Positions 1 through 6,700 of a DNA stretch of 22,962 nt are shown one piece after another (positions within the stretch are counted from its first letter, which is position 1; the number at the start of each line of letters is the position of its first letter). This DNA comes from CAZQNF01 sp964403325. GTDB taxonomy: Bacteria; Patescibacteriota; Patescibacteriia; Magasanikbacterales; GWA2-37-8. Both the position numbers and the translations under genes were made by a program. The DNA is taken from positions 1-22,962 of the forward strand of contig CAYOFO010000017.1 in assembly GCA_964403325.1 (NCBI GenBank), read 5' to 3'. The notes under the pieces are model-generated. The model saw only the letters and a list, made by a program, of their open reading frames with translations. It had not been told where the DNA came from and made no database searches.

Positions 1-2
1 GT

Positions 3-113
3 TCCCAGCAAGCCGACCGTATGGGCCCTGGAGCGAGTCGTGACGAGAAATCAGCCATGGTAATTTTGGAAGGGTATTTGGAGACTTTGAAGCGGAAAAA
101 TATGAGATTGTAA
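3..113 (+). CDS. C-terminal end of an upstream protein, unidentified
   Basis: Frame 3 is open from the window edge to a TAA at 111-113 and encodes about 36 residues, ending in a basic helix-like tail (YLETLKRKNMRL). The other two forward frames close within 60 bases. The fragment is charged and protein-like, but it is too short to name a family. It lies upstream of recO in the same direction, separated by a 177-bp repeat-rich spacer, so co-transcription with recO is possible but not shown. Confidence 0.5.
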   Translation, partial: SQQADRMGPGASRDEKSAMVILEGYLETLKRKNMRL

Positions 114-135
114 AAACAAAATTCAAAATTCAAAT

Positions 136-290
136 TTTGAGGTTTTAGGTGTTAGTGGTTAGGTTTTACAAAATTGAGTATTGCAAACACTTGTTTAATT
201 CATAATTCAATACCTACACCTCAAAGCTACAAGCTCACACCTAAATAATCGATACCAAATTCTTTCTTCATAAATCGTAATTCACAAATT
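136..290. repeat. AT-rich word-repeat spacer, copy 1 (upstream of recO)
   Basis: This non-coding spacer is built of degenerate words. TTAGGTGTTAG and GGTTAGGTTTT come first, followed by opposite-strand words such as TACCTACACCTC and then AATTCATAATTC/TCGTAATTC words. The segment 138-195 aligns closely, with few mismatches, to 14973-15030 in front of parA. The last 30 bases (261-290) resemble 21717-21747 in front of uvrB. The G-rich and C-rich words can pair, so the transcript could fold into an imperfect hairpin. No coding potential is seen. Confidence 0.7.
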
Positions 291-1007
291 ATGCTCAGCA
301 TTGTTCTCTCACGGCGGGATTTTCGTGAGTTTGATCAGATTATTTCACTCTTCACTCAGGAACATGGCAAAGTTGATTGTATTGCCCGAGGTGTTAAAAA
401 AACCAAAAGCAAAAATTCACCCTTTTTAGAAATCGGAACCCTTATTGAAGCCGACGTTATTCAGGCAAAAGAAATGAGTCAGTTGCTGCAGGCCCAGCCA
501 GTCAATATTTTTCCAGGTTTACGACGGGATTTTGTTAAACTTACGTTGAGTCAGTGGACGCTGCGCGTATTTGAACAGTTGGTAGGTGGGGTAGAGAAGG
601 ATGAAAGACTGTTTGGGTTTTTGTTTCATTGGCTTACTTGGCTGAATGCAGCGTCGATGGTGAATGATGTTTTGGTATATGGCTTTATGCTGCAGCTCCT
701 TCAGCTTTTGGGGTTTGCGCCAGCGACTCAAACATGTGGCGGATGTAGTGGGATTATTGAAACGCAGGCAGGCGGGTGGTTTTGTGCCGAGATGGGTGGG
801 TTGATCGATGAAAATTGTCGGAAAAAAAATGTGAACCCGATCTGGCTTGATTTGTTGGAACGTGAAGCCTTGAATTATTTAAACCAAAATTCTTGGGAAA
901 ATCTTATAAAATATACTGGAAATATTAGTCCAAAACTCCGGCGAGTTTTGTATGAATTTTTGGTTTTTCATAGTGAAAGAAATATCCCGGAGTGGAAATC
1001 TTTGTAA
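291..1007 (+). CDS. recO: DNA repair/recombination mediator RecO
   Basis: RecO works with RecR (and RecF) to displace SSB and load RecA on single-stranded gaps; it also anneals strands. The protein has 238 residues, the usual length. Residues 1-80 form the N-terminal OB-fold, with the typical opening in which an LSRRDFREFDQI segment precedes FTQEHGKVDCIARGVKK. The helical C-terminal part carries a zinc-finger-like set of cysteines at 149, 152, 165 and 176 (TCGGC, then WFC and ENC). The ATG at 291 follows an AT-rich spacer with no Shine-Dalgarno sequence, and no better upstream start exists. A bidirectional hairpin terminator follows directly. Identification is confident from the domain layout. 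Confidence 0.93.
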   Translation: MLSIVLSRRDFREFDQIISLFTQEHGKVDCIARGVKKTKSKNSPFLEIGTLIEADVIQAKEMSQLLQAQPVNIFPGLRRDFVKLTLSQWTLRVFEQLVGGVEKDERLFGFLFHWLTWLNAASMVNDVLVYGFMLQLLQLLGFAPATQTCGGCSGIIETQAGGWFCAEMGGLIDENCRKKNVNPIWLDLLEREALNYLNQNSWENLIKYTGNISPKLRRVLYEFLVFHSERNIPEWKSL

Positions 1008-1010
1008 AAA

Positions 1011-1046
1011 GAAAAAATCCTTCTTAAAAGATGGATTTTTCTTATT
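1011..1046. terminator. Bidirectional terminator between recO and the convergent lipoprotein gene
   Basis: An inverted repeat AAAAATCC (1013-1020) / GGATTTTT (1033-1040) has A-tracts and T-tracts on its outer sides, so it can end transcription from recO (+) and from the convergent gene that stops at 1054 (-). Confidence 0.75.
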
Positions 1047-1053
1047 GGTATTT

Positions 1054-1612
1054 TTACAATAAGGTAAAGGAGTTAAAAGAATTTTGCGCTTCGCTTTCGA
1101 AGGTGGTGTAATCGATAGTTGCGGCTGAGTACGTAATAGCGTAGGCATGGCCGCTACGAAAAACAACAAATTGTTTAAATTTACCACTGAAATCATCTTT
1201 AGAACCAGTATATATCAAAGTCCATCCGTTCAAGCCGTTAATTGTGTCGGCTTTTGAAGTTTCTACCTGTACATTGTTGAGTACGGTTTTTGCGTCATCG
1301 ATAGCAGCCTCAGCCGTTGCTTTTAAACCGGCTTCACTTCCGTCGCCCGAAAGATCTCGAATGGTAACATTAACATTTTCCCGGAACATATCTTGGTCAT
1401 TCTGAAGAGGGGAGAGGGCTATAAAATTTGTTCCCGAAATCTTTTTTTTTGTTCCCAGTCTTTGGGGAAATCTATTTGGTAGCCATTAACTTTATCTTCG
1501 TAACGAGAAAAATGAGAGTCAAGCGCTTTTGGGGTGTTGGCAACCATTGCGTTTTTTCCGCAGCCGCTCATGATAAGAAAAACGAAGGTTAGGCAGTAAT
1601 TTTTTTCAGCAT
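1054..1612 (-). pseudogene. Lipoprotein gene interrupted by two single-base frameshifts in A-tracts
   Basis: The intact 3' part encodes 111 residues from an internal ATG at 1389. Reading upstream on the minus strand, coding continues in other frames to an ATG at 1612. If one A is added to the A9 tract (about 1442-1450) and one to the A7 tract (about 1600-1606), a single protein of about 185 residues results. It begins MLKKNYCLTFVFLIMSGC, a lipoprotein signal peptide with the Cys of a lipobox, followed by RYEDKVNGYQIDFPKDWEQK. The body resembles small PsbP/DUF1795-like lipoproteins (FPKDW, then a region ending YAITYSA) by pattern only. Both breaks lie in homopolymers and both need +1 A, so sequencing undercalls or slippage-based phase variation are as likely as real decay. 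A TATACT box (1633-1628) sits just upstream of the start. Confidence 0.65.
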
Positions 1613-1747
1613 AATTTTAAGGAGCAAAGTATAAAATTCTTATATGAAGAGTACGGAATTTGTTTTGGTCTTTCAAATAAATTGAGAAATGAAAAGGAGT
1701 GTGTGTTAGCTGCGCAAGAAATAAAAGTTTAGGTGTGGATAAATACC

Positions 1748-1778
1748 TTGTCAAAAATCTTTACCTTAGTTAAGGTAA
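1748..1778 (+). promoter_or_regulatory. Putative promoter with overlapping palindromic operator
   Basis: TTGTCA (1748-1753) is the same -35 hexamer used in front of parA. At 17 bp lies a weak -10, TAAGGT (1771-1776). A perfect 8+8 palindrome (TTACCTTA-GT-TAAGGTAA, 1761-1778) covers the spacer and -10. It also contains the AAGG that could be the ribosome-binding site of the leader ORF at 1783. It could be a repressor operator or an RNA hairpin hiding that site. If the -10 is right the transcript would start at or near the ATG; the promoter position is therefore uncertain. Confidence 0.45.
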
Positions 1779-1782
1779 CTAT

Positions 1783-1827
1783 ATGAATAACGCAATTTTG
1801 AATCTTAGTCGTCGTACTTCTCTATAG
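1783..1827 (+). CDS. Putative leader peptide 1 (Arg-Arg, 14 residues)
   Basis: This small ORF reads MNNAILNLSRRTSL and stops with TAG. An AAGG lies 7 bases before the ATG, one of the better Shine-Dalgarno-like signals in the window. Codons 10 and 11 are consecutive CGT (Arg, 1810-1815), immediately before the first arm of the hairpin series at 1817-1875. The stop codon falls in the loop of the first hairpin. This placement is what is known for ribosome-mediated transcription attenuators of amino-acid operons (trp, his, leu). A chance ORF of this length is possible; the support comes from position and structure, not from homology. Confidence 0.55.
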   Translation: MNNAILNLSRRTSL

Positions 1828-1887
1828 TCTTGGAGAAGAATATTTTTGTCTAAATTTTCTTCTCTTCGTGAGAAGTTTTTTGTTTTT
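1817..1887 (+). promoter_or_regulatory. Attenuator-like structure 1 with intrinsic terminator
   Basis: Four alternately complementary segments are visible: 1 = CTTCTCT (1817-1823), 2 = GGAGAAG (1832-1838, extendable to 1840), 3 = CTTCTC (1859-1864), 4 = GAGAAG (1870-1875). Segment 4 is followed by six T, a G and five more T. 1:2 and 3:4 (terminator, TTCGT loop) exclude the 2:3 antiterminator, which is the longest pairing at 9 bp. A ribosome halted on the Arg codons would cover segment 1 and free segment 2 to pair with 3; a ribosome at the stop codon would cover segment 2 and allow termination. Confidence 0.55.
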
Positions 1888-1959
1888 ATGCCGTCTCTAT
1901 CAATTTGCTCCCTACGTCGTCGCAGCCTCACCTTCCTTGAGGTTGATTGCAGTTATTGA
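1888..1959 (+). CDS. Putative leader peptide 2 (Arg-Arg-Arg, 23 residues)
   Basis: An ATG six bases past the terminator T-run begins a 23-codon ORF containing SLRRRSLTF and ending with TGA at 1957-1959. The three Arg codons CGT CGT CGC are at 1915-1923, again abutting the first arm of a downstream hairpin series (1923-1930). There is no Shine-Dalgarno sequence, which weakens the case, although several real genes in this window also lack one. It repeats the arrangement of leader 1, so the two may be tandem control points. No homologue is recognised. Confidence 0.45.
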   Translation: MPSLSICSLRRRSLTFLEVDCSY

Positions 1960-2008
1960 AAAACATTTTTAAATAACGCCAGGCAGCCTTAAGCAAAGGC
2001 TGTTTTTA
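1923..2008 (+). promoter_or_regulatory. Attenuator-like structure 2 with intrinsic terminator before the GNAT gene
   Basis: Segments: 1 = CAGCCTCA (1923-1930), 2 = TGAGGTTG (1938-1945), 3 = CAGCCTT (1984-1990), 4 = AAGGCTG (1996-2002), then five T (2003-2007). 1:2 pairs over 8 bp with one G-U; 3:4 is a 7-bp terminator with an AAGCA loop. 2:3 pairs over 8 bp with two G-U as an alternative antiterminator. The terminator ends 21 bases before the GNAT start, so it must be read through for that gene to be expressed from an upstream promoter. Confidence 0.6.
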
Positions 2009-2028
2009 TTTACGTATAGAAATAATTT

Positions 2029-2580
2029 ATGGAAAAAAGAAAATTTTTACCGGTTATAAGTGGGGATGTGGGGCAGCAGGAGGAGTTAAACATGAATGCT
2101 TGGCAGCGTCTTTCAGCCGAACTCGCGCAAGAAGAAAAACTACTCGCCACTAGGATAAGTGCAGCGAAGCTGCAAGCTCAATATGAACAAGGCTTAGCTG
2201 TGCTGGAGAAAGATGAAGGTGGAAATATTGTAGCCTTTGGGGCGATTTGGCCGACTGTGGAGGGGTGGGTTGAATTGGGTACGGCTTGGGTGCGTGAGGA
2301 TTATCGAGGGAAAAAATTGGGAGTAAAGATGTTTGAAGATCGTCTTAAGATTGTAAAAGAAAAAGGCTGGCGGGCATTTTTGGTGACATACGCCAGCAAT
2401 CCGGCAGTTGTTCACTACGTGCAAAAGGCGGGTTTTGTGTCGGCAAAGGCCAGTGACTGGTATGAAGTACCGTGGGAATCAAGCTGTGGGCCTTGTAAGC
2501 AGGTGGTAGAAGGAGAAAAGGCGGGTTGTCCACTGCGCGCCATGCCGGGGAAATGTCAGTTATTTTTTCAGCCGCTTTAA
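2029..2580 (+). CDS. GNAT-family N-acetyltransferase with C-terminal cysteine cluster
   Basis: A 183-residue acetyl-CoA-dependent acyltransferase; the substrate is unknown. Residues 50-140 hold the GNAT core. GNIVAFGAIW is beta-3, and VELGTAWVREDYRGKKLGVKMFEDRL is motif A with the pyrophosphate loop RGKKLG (the usual second G is K here). ASNPAVVHYVQKAGF is motif B, with the common tail GF. After the core, residues 150-183 contain four cysteines (153, 156, 167, 176; CGPC...GC...KC), suggesting a small metal-binding knuckle or redox site not normal for the family. The ATG at 2029 has no Shine-Dalgarno sequence and follows the attenuator terminator. The stop is 9 bases before the next gene, so the two are probably co-transcribed. 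The pairing with an acyl-amino-acid deacylase suggests amino-acid N-acylation, by inference. Confidence 0.85.
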   Translation: MEKRKFLPVISGDVGQQEELNMNAWQRLSAELAQEEKLLATRISAAKLQAQYEQGLAVLEKDEGGNIVAFGAIWPTVEGWVELGTAWVREDYRGKKLGVKMFEDRLKIVKEKGWRAFLVTYASNPAVVHYVQKAGFVSAKASDWYEVPWESSCGPCKQVVEGEKAGCPLRAMPGKCQLFFQPL

Positions 2581-2589
2581 ATAAAGTTT

Positions 2590-3591
2590 ATGAAATATCG
2601 CAAACAAACATTGGTGGTGCAACAACTTGCAACCGGAGAAATTCTTTCAGTTCACGTCTATATATTTCAAGGAAGTAAACCTGGACCAAAGATTTATTTG
2701 CAGGGCAATCTCCATGGCCCGGAGATTTTTGGTACAACGCTCCTCGGAGAACTCATAGCTCGCCTCGAAAAACAACCAGACATCCCGGGCACAATAACCA
2801 TTGTGCCGGTGGCAAATCCAATGGCAGTGCAGGCGAGTGCGTATAATGCGCTGGTCGGAAGATGGAACGTGCATAACGGCGTCAATTGGAATCGTATTTT
2901 TAATACACACATTCCTTACTCGAGTTTACACGAACAAAAGCAGTATTATGAGAATTTACTACAAACAGATAATCTCTCAACCGAGAATAGGCTGGCAGCC
3001 ACGCTGAAAATCCTCAGTGCGGATGCAACGCACGTTGTTGATATTCACACCACCGGAACGCATAATACGCCGCACGTTTTTACTCATGCTCTGAGTAGCC
3101 AAGTATTTTATCCGCTCAACGCCAAAGTCCATATTATTTGGGACAAAGCTGATGCTGTTGGTGCGTTTGATGAATCGCATGTCGCACCGTTTTTAGGAAA
3201 TATGCCGACCTCAGCTATTCCACATGCTTGCACTTGGGAGGTGTATCATCATGGAGAAAATGACTGGGCTGTTCGAGAGGAGCGTTTGGAAGAATTGTGG
3301 AGTTGGTTGCAGAGTGTTTGGAGCTTAGAAATTTTTAAGTCTACTGCTTCGCCACTCGTTTTTCCAGTAGAGCGTACGACGCATCTGGTATCTGAAATCG
3401 GCGGGTATTACACCTGGAAAAAACAGGTGGGAGATATGGTAAACGTGGGCGAAGAATATGCCTCGGTCTATCAGCCGTGGCACCATAAAATCGTATCTCT
3501 TACGGCCAAAAATCCTTTTCTGATTATGAGTATATACGGAGTGCAAGCCATCGGCAGTGGCGAGCAGATCGCCTGGATTGGGTATGTATAG
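2590..3591 (+). CDS. Succinylglutamate desuccinylase/aspartoacylase-family zinc hydrolase
   Basis: A 333-residue M14-like zinc amidohydrolase of the AstE/AspA family, which removes acyl groups from N-acyl amino acids; the exact substrate cannot be read. The zinc ligands are H42 and E45 in GNLHGPEIFG and H153 in VVDIHTTG. The N-R pair of the substrate site is in NWNRIF (100-104). E217 in CTWEVYHHG is the likely general base. Residues 255-333 form the beta-rich C-terminal domain typical of the family (GGYYTWKKQVGDMVNVGEEY). All key residues are present, so it should be active. It begins 9 bases after the GNAT gene and has the length usual for the family. Known members act on N-succinylglutamate (arginine catabolism) or N-acetylaspartate. 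Confidence 0.85.
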   Translation: MKYRKQTLVVQQLATGEILSVHVYIFQGSKPGPKIYLQGNLHGPEIFGTTLLGELIARLEKQPDIPGTITIVPVANPMAVQASAYNALVGRWNVHNGVNWNRIFNTHIPYSSLHEQKQYYENLLQTDNLSTENRLAATLKILSADATHVVDIHTTGTHNTPHVFTHALSSQVFYPLNAKVHIIWDKADAVGAFDESHVAPFLGNMPTSAIPHACTWEVYHHGENDWAVREERLEELWSWLQSVWSLEIFKSTASPLVFPVERTTHLVSEIGGYYTWKKQVGDMVNVGEEYASVYQPWHHKIVSLTAKNPFLIMSIYGVQAIGSGEQIAWIGYV

Positions 3592-3596
3592 TATTT

Positions 3597-3684
3597 GCCA
3601 AATTTTGTTGTTTTCGCTAGACTTCTGCTTATAAGCAGTTAAAAAATGAATCAAAATAACAAGCGCTCCGGCGGATCAATTTAA
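3597..3684 (+). repeat. Degenerate copy of the asnS promoter and 5' coding region
   Basis: Positions 3597-3623 match 7769-7795 in front of asnS at about 22 of 27 bases, including identical TTTTCGCTAGACT. Positions 3658-3681 match asnS codons at 7885-7908 at 20 of 24 bases, encoding NKRSGGSI against asnS NKRSSGSI. The two matches are in the same order but closer together, so an internal part is missing. A tiny ORF (MNQNNKRSGGSI, 3646-3684) crosses the second match. A 14-bp palindrome CTGCTTATAAGCAG lies between them (3625-3638). Confidence 0.65.
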
Positions 3685-3710
3685 AAAATAAACTACAAAT
3701 ATCGCTAAAT

Positions 3711-6700
3711 ATGCGCATCGATTCAGGATTATTAGAGCCTAGCGAGGTCCGAGATAAAAAGGCCGAAGCGCCGACGATTGCATTCGAGGCAGAACCTGCT
3801 TCCGTGGTGGAACAAGCTCATGAACAATCGGAAGCCGAGATGCTTCGCACTGCTGAACAAACACTCCGCGAGTTATTCGCTGCCCAACAAACCGGGCTTA
3901 AACAAATCGAAGCGGCCGCTGCGAGTGGTGGCGAATTAGACTTGTCCCCAGAAGAAATTACTCAAGGAAAAAAAGCCAGCAGCCTTACCGAAGGATTGCG
4001 TGTAATAGGTGAAAAGGTGACTGAATTGAAAGATGTGCTAAGAAACAAATGGATCGACCGAAAAATTTCCCGAACCATAAAAGAAATTTCCGGCTATAAT
4101 TACAGATATTTTACTCATGGACTAGCAGATTTATTACCGAAACTCACTACCAAAGATTTGCTTCGTAACCAAGAATTTGTGACAGCGATAACCCAGCGCT
4201 TCGCAAAAGAATTGGTATGGCTGGCCTCTCAACGTAGAATTGAGTTTACAGGTTACGAAGGTGAGGACTGGGATTGTGCTCTTAAAATTATCAAACTTTT
4301 AAAATCTCACGTTCAAATTTTAGATCAATTGCTGGCTGATCCAGAGGTTCAATCTGCTCAAGAAAAAATTATTCGGAATTGTTTAGGAGATTATAAGAAT
4401 CAAAAAGAAGTTCCCAGAGTCGCCCAAGAACTACACATGAATTTTGGCAGAGTAAAAAATATTGCCCGACAAGCCGTAATCGAGACCGCGACTATTGACC
4501 CAATGACTGGACACACGGTGCCTGAGATCGGGCATACTGGCGGACAGATAACTGGATATACAAAACCCGTATCAGTGTCTGATCTTAGTCAAGCCATGAT
4601 TGATTTTGATTTTGACGCAGAGTTTAAAGGTAAGCTGGCTATCGAATATTTACTAATCAAAATAAAAAATCTTGAGGATCTTAAACTTGAGGATCTTAAA
4701 AAAGATTTTAATCTCTCCGGACAAGAACTGAAAGAACTGGCTGGTTCAAATCCAGATGTCTTCAAAAAGGCGATTTATCAAAATTGGACAGAACGGTTAT
4801 CCTGCTCAAGAGATTTTGGTGCTATCACGACTTATTATAAAGAGACGCTGGATGTAACTATTAGTTTAGAAGATTTTAGAATCAACCCGGACGCTCAAAC
4901 TATGCTCCGAAAAAAAATATTGCAGAGAGCCGCTATGGGAATAATGTTTCCAAAATATGATCCTGATACCTACCAAATCCTGGAATCATTGTCCACAATT
5001 CCCCTTACTCAGGTACTAGAATCTGACGAGGGCACAACAGCCCTTCGTCAGGGGTTACGAAATATTGTTAGCAGTGGCCAGATAGATTATTTGGCCGAGA
5101 TGGAGACTCTCTTTCCGGTAATTACCCAAGAATTTTTACAAAGCGGGGAAAGCAAAACCCTGTTCTACCAGCAGGCTCAACAACTAATTTACAAAGGAGA
5201 CTTATATTTGTTACAACAATTAATCAAGAAAGGTAACCTGGATCTTGAGGTAATTCGTGCCGACCAAGCCACTGTCCAAAACATCCGAAAATTAATTACC
5301 GAATCAACTCGAAGAGAATATCTGCACTGGCCACAAAATCTAATGGCATTTTTAGGAATTTTGGAAACAGAATTTAAAAATTTAAAATTAGAATTAATAT
5401 CCACTTGCATAAAAAATAGAGAATTCGGCATGGCATGGCAATTAATTACTCAGGCTCCGTTAGAGGCGGCTGATAATGACTATATCGCTCAACATGTTTT
5501 TGGTACGACGGAAGCAGTCGCTTACGTAGCTACTATTATTAGGATCTGCAGTCAAAGTTTTAACCTGAAAGTGTTTGCCACCTTGATAACTGATTATAAT
5601 CGTTTTTCACAAAAAACTCCCGAGCAACTTAGTGTCTACCTATCTATTTCGGAAAAAATTATTCACTCTCCCGCCCAAGAAATTATCCGTCTCAAAGACC
5701 AGCTCATCGAGCAAATTCTGACCACTGACAATCCCGAACAAGCGTATGAAGCGATTAACAATATTTTTGTCCGCAACAATCTTCCAACTGTTGGTAAAGT
5801 GATGAAAGTATTTGAAATTTTATATCCGCCGCCTCGGACAGCTGACTTGGTCACTGGAAAAACCAGCCCTGTACTTCAGCGAGCTTCCCCTAATCGTCGA
5901 CGACACATTTTCTTTAATGATCTACTTAAGATTCACATCGAAACAGGTAACCGCTCCTTAAAACACTTCTTGGAAGTATTAACCGAGGGCGACACCTTGA
6001 TTGTTCGGCTCGAACAAGACCCCTCATCGCTAACTACGGAGGAAGAAGAAAAACTGTGGCACATTTTAAGAAAATTTAAAACTGTTTCCGACACCTCACT
6101 GCGCGGACAACGGCAACCAAATCAACTTTTAAGCAGAGAATCATTGGTTGCTGCCTGCCAAGATATCACTTCACAGCTGGGTGTAAAACAAGGACAAACC
6201 ATGACCGAACGGGTTATAGACATGTACGCTCGACCGCTCGGGTTTAAAACGGTTGATCAGGTACTAGAAACTATGGAGACTGCTCGTGTCACGGCTGACC
6301 AACGGGGGCGTTGCTTGGCCCAAAGAAAGATTGAGTTGACGGCCAATGACTTGGTTAAAGGAGTTGATACTGAGTACTTTGATAATCTATTACAAAATGG
6401 TTTAGTTGCTAGAGAATTTTTAGGAGCCAGCTCTGATTCCGACCAGACCCCCTTTGACACTGACGTAGAATTAATTACTCCCGACCCCAAGCTTTCTTTT
6501 GCAACCAATTATGAGCAAGCCGTCGTAATATCAAAAGGTTACGGCAAAGCTCTCATCGTAATAAAAAATCGCGAACAATTTCAAACCACGACTGCCGCCG
6601 CAGCCTCCTACCAACGTTCTGGTTATGAACTTTTTAAAACTAGCGTCATGGGGGATGCTCATTATGGTATTCGAACCGGCATACCCGCCACTGAGATCGA

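Noticed and set aside
3646..3684. Asn-rich leader-peptide attenuator before the giant gene
   Set aside because: The 12-residue ORF contains three Asn codons, but no terminator or alternating hairpins follow; its match to asnS explains it better.
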